In this document: positions 6,938-14,138 of the stretch, piece by piece
How positions within the stretch are numbered: position 1 is the stretch's first letter
How the letters are laid out: the number at the start of each line of letters is the position of its first letter
Assembly: GCA_937923945.1 (NCBI GenBank)
Contig: CALDWC010000025.1
Span: forward strand, 1 to 20,842
Length of the DNA stretch: 20,842 nucleotides
From: an uncultured Treponema sp.
GTDB lineage: Bacteria > Spirochaetota > Spirochaetia > Treponematales > Treponemataceae
Reading direction: 5' to 3'
Position numbers and translations under genes: made by a program
Notes under the pieces: generated by a model
What the model saw: only the letters and a program-made list of their open reading frames with translations
Told to the model about the DNA's origin: nothing
Databases searched by the model: none

Positions 6938-7975
6938 TTATTCAAATTTCAAATCCAAAAAATTTTTATAGCCGTTCAAAAAATCTTTCCAGCTCAGTTC
7001 CTTTTTTCCTTGACGCTGCAATTTTTGAATCGCTAAAATTCCATTTCCCGTTTGCACTAAAATTCCGTGTATTTTGTCAACACCGATTATTGTACCGATT
7101 TCTCTTTTTTTTTCAACAAAGTTTTGAGAGTCGGCTGACGCCGAATCCTTTTTTAAAGCTTTTGCGTTCCATACCGTAATGCGTTCTCCTGCAACTTCGC
7201 TGAACGCCTTTGGGGTCGGTGTCAGCGCGAGAACCGTTCGGGCGATTACCTCGGCACTTTCGTGCCAGTTAATTTTTTCCCGTGCGATTTTAGCGCAGTA
7301 GGTCGCTTCCGATTCATTCTGCGCACGTGCGTTTGCAAAGGCGGTATCCGCATCGGTTAAAACCGTTTGCAAAAGCGGAATCGCTTTTGCGGTGAGGGCG
7401 CGGAGAACCTCGCCGGTGTTTTCCGTGTCCGTGAGCGGATACGTATCGGCGATAAGAATTTTCCCGCTGTCCATTTTTTTTGCAAGCGTTTGAATGGTAA
7501 CGCCGGTTATTGCATCGCCTGCCATAATTGCCGCCGGTACCGGAGTTGCCCCCCGCCACCGCGGTAAAAGCGACGGATGAATATTGATGCCGCCGTAGCG
7601 AAAAAGCTTTAAAAAGTTTTCACTGAATATTTTTCCGAATGCATAGCATACCAGCATATCCGCTTGCATTGCTTTTATTTTTTCAAAAACGGGTTCGTCT
7701 ATTTTGTCCGTTTCCAAAAGTTCGGCGGCGGAAAAAGCCGCTACAATTTTTTCGCTTTGTGCATCCGCGCTGCTGGCTTCCGTCGCACGGTGAGTTTGTT
7801 CTATAAAGTTTCGGATACGACGAACAAGCGGAGCAGCTTGCATTTTTTTACCGCGTCCGGTCGGACTCGGTGCATTCGTAATCACGGCAGCAAGTTCATG
7901 TTCAGCGGCGATTACTTCCAACACCGGAAATATAAAATCAGGAGAGCCGGCGAAAACAATTTTCAATTTGCTCAT
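6938..7975 (-). CDS. fmt: Methionyl-tRNA formyltransferase
   Basis: Transfers a formyl group from 10-formyl-THF to the initiator Met-tRNA. The start MSKLKIVFAGSPDF, the block NAPSPTGRGKKMQAAP, the catalytic N131-I-H133 in the stretch beginning NIHPSLLPRWRG, and D169 in KKMDSGKI match the family's Asn-His-Asp triad. The C-terminal tRNA-binding domain ends in GYKNFLDLKFE. At 345 aa it is about 30 residues longer than E. coli Fmt; the extra residues lie at about 55-90, between the substrate loop and the catalytic core (SSADAQSEKIVAAFSAAELL). The ATG overlaps the def stop by 4 bases (ATGA), so the two are translationally coupled. Confidence 0.96.
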   Translation of the reverse strand: MSKLKIVFAGSPDFIFPVLEVIAAEHELAAVITNAPSPTGRGKKMQAAPLVRRIRNFIEQTHRATEASSADAQSEKIVAAFSAAELLETDKIDEPVFEKIKAMQADMLVCYAFGKIFSENFLKLFRYGGINIHPSLLPRWRGATPVPAAIMAGDAITGVTIQTLAKKMDSGKILIADTYPLTDTENTGEVLRALTAKAIPLLQTVLTDADTAFANARAQNESEATYCAKIAREKINWHESAEVIARTVLALTPTPKAFSEVAGERITVWNAKALKKDSASADSQNFVEKKREIGTIIGVDKIHGILVQTGNGILAIQKLQRQGKKELSWKDFLNGYKNFLDLKFE

Positions 7976-8505
7976 GTGCGGTTGGCATCCTTTTGCTTCC
8001 GCCCTTTCAGTTTTTTTAAAAAAGAAAGCTGCTTTTTTGTTACCGCTTCAACCGCTTGTGCCCTTTGTTCCGGTTCGAGCTTATCAATAAAAAGCACGCC
8101 GTTTAAGTGGTCGTTTTCATGTTGAATCACCCGCGCCAAAAGTCCGTCCGCTTCGAGGATGCACGGTTTACCGACTTGGTCTACATATTGTACGGTTATT
8201 TTTTCCGCTCGGGTAACCGGCGCGTAAAATTTCGGTACGCTTAAACAACCTTCCTCCATTGTACACATCGATTGCGAAGTTTGAATAATTTCCGGATTGA
8301 TAAAAATGCGTTCAATCCCGTCATCGATTTTTACCACAAAAAAACGCTCATTGATTCCAACCTGAGGTGCGGCTAAACCGATACCGTCTGCCCGTTCCAT
8401 CAGTACAAACATTTCAGTAATGGTTGCCGCAAGATTTGCATCAAACGCGGCAACCGGTTTACTGATTTTTGTTAAATGTTCATCACCTAAAAGCACTAAT
8501 TTCAT
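7972..8505 (-). CDS. def: Peptide deformylase
   Basis: Removes the N-formyl group from nascent proteins; the natural partner of fmt, which begins within its stop codon. All three family motifs are present: GIGLAAPQVG (about 41-50), EEGCLSVP with metal ligand C87, and QHENDHLNG with H129, E130 and H133. At 177 aa it is of normal length with a charged C-terminal tail. No Shine-Dalgarno is visible before the ATG. A TACAAT hexamer ends only about 9 bases upstream, with TTGCAT 17 bp before it, so a very short leader or leaderless transcript is possible. The symporter gene ends 42 bp upstream. Confidence 0.97.
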   Translation of the reverse strand: MKLVLLGDEHLTKISKPVAAFDANLAATITEMFVLMERADGIGLAAPQVGINERFFVVKIDDGIERIFINPEIIQTSQSMCTMEEGCLSVPKFYAPVTRAEKITVQYVDQVGKPCILEADGLLARVIQHENDHLNGVLFIDKLEPEQRAQAVEAVTKKQLSFLKKLKGRKQKDANRT

Positions 8506-8547
8506 AGGCGATTATTGTAGTAAAAATACCGATAAAATGCAATACCG

Positions 8548-9960
8548 TTATTTCCAATATTCCAGTTTGCGATCATCCAAACCGATGTTGCGTGCAATAA
8601 ACTCAGGATTCTTGCCGGCTTTCTTTTGCGCTTTGTAGTCTTCAAGTGTGTTGACCGCTTGCGAGCCGAGAATTAAAATCGTCGGAATGTTCACGAGACA
8701 CATAAGTGCCATCGTAAAGTCGGCAAGGTCCCAGACGAACTGCATTTGCATACCGGCTCCGATAAAAATGAGGAGCGCCGCAATAATGCGGTAGCATATC
8801 ATAAAGACTTTTGAAGGCTCTTTTTTGTTCATATAGGTGAGGCACGAATCGACGTAGTAGAGATTTCCGATTAACGTTGTAAATGCAAACAGCGAAAGAG
8901 ACAGCGTGATAAAAGTATTGCCGAACGTGGAGCCGAATACCGTTGCGAGCGCCAGCTGGATATATTGTGCGCCCGCCACTTCTGCAGTCGGTTGAACATC
9001 GGTCAGCAAGGCGATAAATGCGGTTGCCGAACAAATGACGAGCGTATCCAAAAACACGGAAAGCATTTGCACCAAGCCCTGCTTTACCGGATGCGATACA
9101 TCGGCTGCTGCAGCTGCGTTCGGTGCCGATCCCATACCCGCTTCGTTGGAATAAAGTCCGCGTTTAATACCCTGTACCATACATGACCCCGCGATACCGC
9201 CGAAAATAGCCTTGAAGTTAAAAGCATCGCGGAAAATATTTGCAAACATTTGCGGAATGTATGTAATATGGATAATAATCATCAGCAGCGCGATAATAAC
9301 ATAAATGATGCCCATAAACGGAACTAAGGTTGATGCAAATTTAATAATCCGCTTTCCGCCTCCTAAAATACAGTAGCCTGCAAGTGCGGCAAGTACTGCA
9401 CCGATGATCCAGTTGGTGCGTCCGTCCGTATAAAACGAATAGACTTGAAAGGATTGCTGCAAATTAAATGACGCAAGCATGTTAAAGCCGACTCCATAGG
9501 TTAAAATAAGAAAAATTGCAAAGATGATGCCGAGCCAGCGCGCATTGAATGCCGTCTCAATATAATAGCTCGGTCCGCCAAAACTCATTCCGTCCTTACC
9601 CCGTCTTTTATAGATTTGCGCGAGTGTCGATTCGACAAAAGCGGAAGCCCCGCCGACCAAAGCAATGAGCCACATCCAAAAAACGGCGCCGTAACCGCCC
9701 AAACAAATCGCGTTTGCAACTCCGACAATGTTTCCCGTGCCGACGCGGGAAGCGGTCGAAACCATGAGCGCTTGAAACGAAGAAACGCCGCCTTCTTTCG
9801 GTTTTTCCGTGATAACCTTAACGGATTCCTTAAAAAGCGTAAACTGCAAACCTTTTGTACGGATGGTAAAATAAAGACCGCACCCGACCAACAGCACCAC
9901 CAAAATAGGATAATACAAAACCCCATTTGCTGTGTTGATAAAAGAAGAAATAAAACTCAT
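8548..9960 (-). CDS. AGCS-family sodium:alanine/glycine symporter
   Basis: 470-aa integral membrane carrier with about ten or eleven hydrophobic segments. The family signature is clear: ASRVGTGNIVGVANAICLGG then GAVFWMWLIALVGGASAFVESTLAQIYK (about 69-117). Further conserved stretches are GGPSYYIE, GIKRGLYSNEAGMGSAPNAAA and FAFTTLIGNLYYVDSCL. AGCS carriers (AlsT, DagA type) bring in alanine, glycine or related amino acids with sodium. The exact substrate cannot be read from the sequence; its place directly behind grdA makes glycine or alanine attractive. The start ATG has GGCAGGG close by and a promoter upstream, and a strong terminator separates it from grdA. Confidence 0.93.
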   Translation of the reverse strand: MSFISSFINTANGVLYYPILVVLLVGCGLYFTIRTKGLQFTLFKESVKVITEKPKEGGVSSFQALMVSTASRVGTGNIVGVANAICLGGYGAVFWMWLIALVGGASAFVESTLAQIYKRRGKDGMSFGGPSYYIETAFNARWLGIIFAIFLILTYGVGFNMLASFNLQQSFQVYSFYTDGRTNWIIGAVLAALAGYCILGGGKRIIKFASTLVPFMGIIYVIIALLMIIIHITYIPQMFANIFRDAFNFKAIFGGIAGSCMVQGIKRGLYSNEAGMGSAPNAAAAADVSHPVKQGLVQMLSVFLDTLVICSATAFIALLTDVQPTAEVAGAQYIQLALATVFGSTFGNTFITLSLSLFAFTTLIGNLYYVDSCLTYMNKKEPSKVFMICYRIIAALLIFIGAGMQMQFVWDLADFTMALMCLVNIPTILILGSQAVNTLEDYKAQKKAGKNPEFIARNIGLDDRKLEYWK

Positions 9961-9990
9961 ACCCTGCCTCTCATTATATAGGATATAAAT

Positions 9991-10020
9991 AGTTTAGCAC
10001 AGCATTGCACACAGCGTCAA
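9991..10020 (-). promoter_or_regulatory. Candidate sigma70 promoter of the AGCS gene
   Basis: Minus strand: TTGACG (10020-10015), an 18-bp spacer and TAAACT (9996-9991), about 30 bp before the ATG at 9960. A perfect TATAAT hexamer also occurs nearer the start (about 9978-9973) but has no good -35 partner. Confidence 0.45.
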
Positions 10021-10073
10021 TTGTTTCAAGGCAAAAATATGAAAAATTTATATTTTATTTTTGTTATAGTTTT

Positions 10074-10124
10074 AAAATAAAAAACCCGTGCTTATTTGTG
10101 CAAACTGCACCAATAAAGCACGGG
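10074..10124 (-). terminator. Strong intrinsic terminator of grdA
   Basis: Minus strand after the grdA stop: CCCGTGCTT...AAGCACGGG (outer arms 10124-10116 and 10093-10085) with an inner GTGCA/TGCAC stem, followed directly by six T residues and a T-rich tail. It closes the trx-grd unit before the symporter gene. Confidence 0.9.
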
Positions 10125-10136
10125 CAAACCATCAGA

Positions 10137-10613
10137 TTACAGATATTCCGGTTTAGTGCCTGCTTCGCGGTATTGCTTGACTTCAGCGACAACGGCATCT
10201 ACATCCATTACCATTTCCATCATGCTCACCTGCTCTTCGTAGACAGCTGGATCTATCTGTTCCTTAATCTCCGGTTCTACCACATGGAAACACGCGAGTC
10301 CCAACGAGACTCCTGCTAAAGGACCTGCAAACGTAGGATCTCCCACCGTAACGGTTTCACAAGCTAAACCTGACGATTCAGCTTCCGCACCGCCCAGCAA
10401 GACAACAACATTTTCCGGACCATACTTTTCAGCTAAGTCCTTCACACGCTGTTGGTTTTCCAAGTCCATCGCACCTGCGCTTGTTCAGACAAAGCATTCG
10501 GTAGCAGCGTATACTACTTCAGCTCCAGCCGACTCTGCACAGAGTTTTATGGCTTCCCCGGGAATGCCGTCTCGGTCACCAATAATGATGGCCTTTTTAC
10601 CTTTAAGTTTCAT
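10137..10613 (-). CDS. grdA: Glycine reductase selenoprotein A (in-frame UGA = selenocysteine)
   Basis: The carrier selenoprotein of glycine reductase: its selenocysteine takes the carboxymethyl group from protein B and hands it to protein C as a thioester, giving acetyl phosphate. The frame is 158 residues with one internal TGA at 10487-10485, residue 43, in the context TECFV-U-TSAGAMDLE, which is the GrdA active site. The N-terminus MKLKGKKAIIIGDRDGIPGEAIKLCAESAG and the C-terminus ending KPEYL are typical, and the length is right. Reading TGA as a stop would leave a false 110-aa protein starting at 10469. AGGAGG lies 5 bases before the ATG at 10613. Just after the UGA, CGC/GCG and CAAG/CTTG can pair, a possible SECIS stem, not folded here. 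trxA and trxB lie upstream on the same strand. Confidence 0.96.
10485..10487 (-). other. Selenocysteine codon (UGA) of grdA
   Basis: Residue 43 of GrdA. Both flanks are conserved GrdA sequence in the same frame, so this is recoding and not a nonsense mutation. Confidence 0.95.
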
Positions 10614-10714
10614 AGCATCCTCCTAGGATAAATTTAAACGCACAAAAGAAATTCTATGCGCTTTTTTACAAAATCAATCATTTTTTTATAAAAATGAAAA
10701 AACTTTCATTATGG

Positions 10715-10740
10715 AAAAACACACGATTAGATGTGTTTTT
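10715..10740 (-). terminator. Hairpin at the trxA stop codon (attenuator-like)
   Basis: Perfect 9-bp arms AAAAACACA (10715-10723) and TGTGTTTTT (10732-10740) enclose the trxA stop codon. On the minus strand the right-hand arm ends in five T residues. A second weaker hairpin (AATGAA/TTCATT, 10694-10710) follows. Together they could reduce read-through from trxA into grdA; partial termination is an inference. Confidence 0.5.
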
Positions 10741-11044
10741 TAACCATTTCCTCAATCTGTGCAATGGTTAAATCACTTCCGGTTACACGATCTTTTTCAA
10801 CACCGTCGATATAAATCAGCATAGTCGGAAGACCCAATACTTTTTCTTTCATTGCAACACGACGAGCACCGCCAATGTTGAAAGAACAGAATTTTGCCTT
10901 TCCTTCATACTTTTCAGCCATTTTATGGACATCCGGCATTAATTGTTTGCACGGCACACAACCGTCAGACCAAAAATCAACAAAGGTAACACCTTTTGAT
11001 TGATGTACTTCCGCTTCAAAATTATCTTTTGTCAACTCTAACAT
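10727..11044 (-). CDS. trxA: Thioredoxin of the glycine reductase system (GCVPC active site)
   Basis: 105-aa thioredoxin fold protein. It passes electrons from TrxB to the selenoprotein of glycine reductase. The redox centre is C29-V-P-C32 within FWSDGCVPCKQ, not the usual WCGPC; the GCVPC form is, from memory, the one reported for thioredoxins of glycine-reducing clostridia and relatives. The cis-Pro is in GLPTMLIYIDG. AGGAGA lies 6 bases before the ATG. It sits between trxB and grdA on the same strand, with its own promoter candidate. Confidence 0.94.
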   Translation of the reverse strand: MLELTKDNFEAEVHQSKGVTFVDFWSDGCVPCKQLMPDVHKMAEKYEGKAKFCSFNIGGARRVAMKEKVLGLPTMLIYIDGVEKDRVTGSDLTIAQIEEMVKKHI

Positions 11045-11075
11045 CGCAAGTCTCCTTAAAAATATAGTCGCTTAT

Positions 11076-11104
11076 ACTATACTAAATTTTGTTTTTTTAA
11101 TCAA
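11076..11104 (-). promoter_or_regulatory. Candidate promoter for trxA-grdA
   Basis: Minus strand: TTGATT (11104-11099), a 17-bp spacer and TATAGT (11081-11076), about 30 bp before the trxA ATG. It implies that trxA and grdA can be expressed independently of trxB. Confidence 0.5.
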
Positions 11105-11131
11105 GCCGTAATGAGAATCAGTTTACGGCTT
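11103..11131 (-). terminator. Hairpin between trxB and trxA
   Basis: Perfect 9-bp arms AAGCCGTAA and TTACGGCTT around an 11-nt loop, just downstream of the trxB stop. On the minus strand it is followed by an A-rich and not a T-rich stretch, so it may be an mRNA-stabilising or processing hairpin and not a true terminator. It touches the -35 box of the trxA promoter candidate. Confidence 0.5.
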
Positions 11132-11143
11132 TGAAATAAAATA

Positions 11144-12097
11144 TTATTTTTTCATTGCGGCGCGGGCTTTAACGTCGTCAACATAGTGTCCCGCCCAAAT
11201 TCCGGCTAAGGCGCCGTCGGCAGCAGCGGTTACTACTTGGCGGCTTTCTTTTTCAATAACGTCGCCGATAGCATAAACGCCCGGTACGTTGGTCTCCATT
11301 TTGCCGTTTGTTAAAATGTAACCTTGCTGGTTGAGTTTGATCTGCCCGTCCAAAAAGTCGGTTTGCGGGTCATGCCCGATAAAGACAAACACGCCTTCGG
11401 TTGCCATCGTGGTGATTTCACCGGTTTTTACGTTTTTGATTTTAACACTGTCAACCAAGTCTTCACCGCAAATTTCATCGATAACGGAATCCCAGATAAA
11501 AGCCATTTTTTTGTTTGCAAATGCTTTTTCCTGGATGGATTTTGCCGCACGCAATTCATCGCGGCGGTGAATAATCGTTACCTTACTTGCAAATTTGGTT
11601 AAATACATCGCTTCTTCAACGGCAGAATCGCCGCCACCGACTACGACAATTTCGCAGTCTTCAAAGAAAGCGCCGTCGCAGGTTGCACAGGATGAAACGC
11701 CCTTGCCTTTATGTTCTTCTTCGCCTTTGCAGCCTAAATTGCGCGGGCTTGCGCCGGTTGCAACGACAACAGCCAAGCATTCGTAACTCTCACCGTCGGC
11801 GGTATGCACAATTCGCTTTGATGAATTCGGAACGATTTCCACTTTTTCCGCTTTCGTACGAGCGAATTCAACACCGAATTTTTCTGCGTGCTTTTTGAAT
11901 GCTTCGGTCAGCGACGGACCGGTTGCTTCCGGAAAACCGGGGTAGTTTTCAATTTCTTCAGTGATGTAGCACTGACCGCCCATGTTCGGTTTTGCTTCCA
12001 GCACAATCGTTTTCAGCTTTGAACGAGCTGCATAAATGCCGGCGGCCAGTCCGCCCGGACCGCCTCCGATAATAACTAAATCATACACTTTAGACAT
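11144..12097 (-). CDS. trxB: Thioredoxin reductase
   Basis: FAD- and NADPH-dependent flavoprotein that reduces thioredoxin; 317 aa, the normal low-molecular-weight bacterial type. The FAD-binding GGGPGGLAAGIYAAR is at residues 11-25, the redox pair C137-A-T-C140 in SCATCDGAFF, the second Rossmann motif GGGDSAVEEA at about 153-162, HRR for the NADPH phosphate at about 176, and the C-terminal FAD block ending VYAIGDV near 285. GAGGAGG precedes the ATG. Its position upstream of trxA and grdA suggests it mainly serves glycine reductase as well as general thiol reduction. Confidence 0.96.
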   Translation of the reverse strand: MSKVYDLVIIGGGPGGLAAGIYAARSKLKTIVLEAKPNMGGQCYITEEIENYPGFPEATGPSLTEAFKKHAEKFGVEFARTKAEKVEIVPNSSKRIVHTADGESYECLAVVVATGASPRNLGCKGEEEHKGKGVSSCATCDGAFFEDCEIVVVGGGDSAVEEAMYLTKFASKVTIIHRRDELRAAKSIQEKAFANKKMAFIWDSVIDEICGEDLVDSVKIKNVKTGEITTMATEGVFVFIGHDPQTDFLDGQIKLNQQGYILTNGKMETNVPGVYAIGDVIEKESRQVVTAAADGALAGIWAGHYVDDVKARAAMKK

Positions 12098-12133
12098 ACG
12101 TCCTCCTCAAATTGAGTAAACTTAAATATGATA

Positions 12134-12162
12134 ATGTTACTATGAAGTGCAAAAAATTTCAA
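12134..12162 (-). promoter_or_regulatory. Candidate promoter of trxB
   Basis: Minus strand: TTGAAA (12162-12157), a 17-bp spacer and TAACAT (12139-12134), giving a leader of about 30 nt with the GAGGAGG ribosome site. Confidence 0.45.
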
Positions 12163-12182
12163 GGGGGGTATTTTGTAACGGC

Positions 12183-12337
12183 GAAAAACCATCGGTTTTT
12201 GTTAAACTTCACCGGATTGTTTTTTTTACCGTCTTGTGATAGCATTTACTGCTTACGGAAACACTGTTAAACGGCGTCAAGCCTTTAATCGGCGTTTCCT
12301 AAACTGTGGTGCCGCTATCGTAAAAAGCGGTTCCGCT
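12183..12337. other. Divergent intergenic region with three hairpin elements
   Basis: Between divergent trxB and the HATPase gene. AAAAACC/GGTTTTT with a 3-nt loop lies at about 12184-12200. An R1 repeat fills 12257-12299. At 12312-12337 AGCGG can pair with CCGCT on either side (12312-12316 or 12333-12337), giving two mutually exclusive hairpins ahead of the plus-strand gene. Confidence 0.5.
12257..12299. repeat. Interspersed hairpin repeat R1, copy c
   Basis: Same core GCGTCAAGCCTTTAATC, with outer arms GGAAACACT and GGCGTTTCC. It lies in the region between divergent trxB and the HATPase/cNMP gene. Confidence 0.7.
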
Positions 12338-12373
12338 GTTTTGTATATATAAATATTTAAGGAATTAAAATGT

Positions 12374-13690
12374 ATGAAAAAGTTTCCCATCATCAGTACC
12401 GTTGAAACGACGATTCGTGCAATTGTGGACGCTGCACACGAAGTAGCCCGTGAAAAGCTGGAATTTTTTCATGTTCCGTCGTTTCAAAGCAGTATTCCCG
12501 TATTAAAGTACGGATTGCCTGAAATTAAAATTATCGACTTCGATGATAAAAATACCGATGCAGAATCGTGTTTAAAACTTATTGAATCCGATCCGTGGTT
12601 GTTATTCGGTGGAGTGATTGCTATTGTTACGAGCCGCTCGGAAAAGCATGAACTGGAAGAGCGAAAAAATGCGAACTTTTTATTTGTTATGACGCGAAAA
12701 GAGTTCGAAGAACATGCGGTACAGATTGTAAAGATTTTAATGCAACAAGAACGTTTTTTATATAGTCGGCGTTTTAAAATCGATCCTACGGAAATTGAGC
12801 GGGGATATTTTGTCAGCGAAACAAATCCGTTTGAAGTAGCGTTTTATACGAATTTATTGTCTACTTATCTCTATAATACAAACCGCTTGAACGAATTTGG
12901 GCGCTCAGCCTTTCAAACATCCATGATGGAATTTTTACTCAATGCCGTTGAACACGGTAATTGCGCTATTACCTACGATGAAAAAACGGAGTGGCTCAAT
13001 GCCGGAAAAAATATTTTAGATTTGGTTGCCGAAAAACTAAAAAATCCTGCCGTGTCACAAAAAAAAGTGTATATCCACTATGAAATTTTGCCGGAAAAAA
13101 CGCGAGTAACCATACGGGATGAGGGAAACGGTTTTGATTGGAAAGCACGGTTGGAAAGTGATTTTCAACCGGGCTTACACGGCATGGGAATTAAAATGTC
13201 GCAGCAGATGGTACAGAATTTGCGATATAACGATGTCGGTAATGAAGTTTCTTTTGAAATTGAAAATCTACGCAACGTAGCAAACTTAACGCCGTTAATT
13301 TTGAAAGAACAGCGGGTTGTTCCCTACAAACACATGCAGCTTGTGTGCAAAGAGGGCGAAGAATCGGTAAACCTTTTCTACATTTGTTCGGGACGTTTTG
13401 CCGTCTATGTGAAAAATAAACTTTTAACGGTTTTAACCCCTGCGGATATGTTTTTGGGGGAAATGGCTTTTTTGCTGGATAATAAGCGGACGGCAACTAT
13501 TGTGGCGATCGGTGAGGGAAAGTTGATAAAAATCCCGAAAACAAAATTTATCAACCTTATTGAGGAGCATCCGCATTACGGAATTTTTATTGCAAAGCTG
13601 CTTGCAACTCGTTTGGAACGGCAATCAAAAGCGGCGGCTGATTTAAAAATACAAATAGGGCGTTTTACAAGCAATGAAGAAAATTTATAA
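12374..13690 (+). CDS. Receiver-like / HATPase / cyclic-nucleotide-binding regulator
   Basis: 438-aa soluble protein of three parts. Residues about 1-130 look like a degenerate receiver domain (IKIIDFDD, GGVIAIVTSRS, FLFVMTRKEFEEHAVQIVKIL). Residues about 150-300 form a GHKL ATPase fold of the SpoIIAB/RsbW type, with N190 in the N-box FLLNAVEHGN, D249 in DEGNGFDW and the lid GLHGMGIKM. Residues about 315-430 are a cyclic-nucleotide-binding domain with the phosphate-cassette pattern GEMAFLLDNKRTATIVA, keeping the Glu and Arg that contact cNMP. No transmembrane segment or phospho-acceptor His motif was seen, so an anti-sigma-type Ser kinase or nucleotide-sensing regulator is more likely than a classical sensor kinase. 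The ATG at 12374 has AAGGA about ten bases upstream; an overlapping ATG at 12370 leads to a stop after a few codons. No partner gene adjoins. Confidence 0.82.
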   Translation: MKKFPIISTVETTIRAIVDAAHEVAREKLEFFHVPSFQSSIPVLKYGLPEIKIIDFDDKNTDAESCLKLIESDPWLLFGGVIAIVTSRSEKHELEERKNANFLFVMTRKEFEEHAVQIVKILMQQERFLYSRRFKIDPTEIERGYFVSETNPFEVAFYTNLLSTYLYNTNRLNEFGRSAFQTSMMEFLLNAVEHGNCAITYDEKTEWLNAGKNILDLVAEKLKNPAVSQKKVYIHYEILPEKTRVTIRDEGNGFDWKARLESDFQPGLHGMGIKMSQQMVQNLRYNDVGNEVSFEIENLRNVANLTPLILKEQRVVPYKHMQLVCKEGEESVNLFYICSGRFAVYVKNKLLTVLTPADMFLGEMAFLLDNKRTATIVAIGEGKLIKIPKTKFINLIEEHPHYGIFIAKLLATRLERQSKAAADLKIQIGRFTSNEENL

Positions 13691-13719
13691 ACATTTTGAA
13701 AAAAAACAATAAAAACTAC

Positions 13720-13748
13720 TCGACAAAGTTTTTATTATCGGTTATAAT
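13720..13748 (+). promoter_or_regulatory. Near-consensus sigma70 promoter of the CxxC protein gene
   Basis: TCGACA (13720-13725), a 17-bp spacer and a perfect TATAAT (13743-13748), 28 bp before the ATG. This is the best promoter match I found in the window. Confidence 0.75.
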
Positions 13749-13775
13749 ATAATATCCATTTTTAAGGAGATTAAA

Positions 13776-13997
13776 ATGAAAGCACTTTATTGCGACATTT
13801 GCGGAAAAGAAATTATCGATCCGATTACCGGACGAAATTACTGGCACATCAAGGAATTTGATATTTGCGAAGACTGCAAAGACAAAACCGAGTTTCAGCT
13901 GCGCCCGATAATTCGTAACCACTTCCCGTTCTCTCAAGCATGGTATGAAAATGAATTCATTGGTTTGCTTGAAGCGGGAGCTGCCGATCAGGAATAG
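13776..13997 (+). CDS. Small two-CxxC zinc-ribbon-like protein
   Basis: 73 aa, unknown function. C6-x2-C9 (CDIC) and C31-x2-C34 (CEDC), about 22 residues apart, form a likely treble-clef or rubredoxin-like metal knuckle. The remainder (FQLRPIIRNHFPFSQAWYENEFIGLLEAGA) has no recognised motif. AAGGAG is well placed before the ATG. The gene stands alone with a near-consensus promoter and a strong terminator, so it is probably well expressed. It could be a small regulator or metal-binding adaptor; neither is shown. Confidence 0.85.
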   Translation: MKALYCDICGKEIIDPITGRNYWHIKEFDICEDCKDKTEFQLRPIIRNHFPFSQAWYENEFIGLLEAGAADQE

Positions 13998-14013
13998 TTT
14001 TTCCGTATTGTCA

Positions 14014-14059
14014 AAAAAGCCTTGTTTATTGAGCGATCGCACCGTTTACAAGGCTTTTT
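14014..14059 (+). terminator. Intrinsic terminator of the CxxC protein gene
   Basis: Perfect 12-bp arms AAAAAGCCTTGT (14014-14025) and ACAAGGCTTTTT (14048-14059), the right arm ending in five T residues. The A-rich left arm means it may also work on the minus strand. Confidence 0.9.
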
Positions 14060-14138
14060 ATGTATCTTTTATTTTTCACAAAAAGCGGTTAGTGTATATT
14101 TCTAATCGTCTCTTTTACTTTAAATTATTCTGGATTGC

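Noticed and set aside
8642..9034. 130-codon minus-strand frame inside the symporter gene
   Set aside because: It is an alternative frame of the AGCS gene, and its Arg/Tyr-rich composition is typical of a shadow frame.
10137..10469. Stand-alone 110-aa protein starting MDLENQQRV
   Set aside because: It is the C-terminal part of GrdA downstream of the selenocysteine codon, not a separate gene.
10449..10487. Definite SECIS element after the grdA UGA
   Set aside because: Short stems (CGC/GCG, CAAG/CTTG, TTGG/CCAA) can be drawn, but none clearly meets the spacing and loop rules by eye; folding is needed, so it is not called as a feature.
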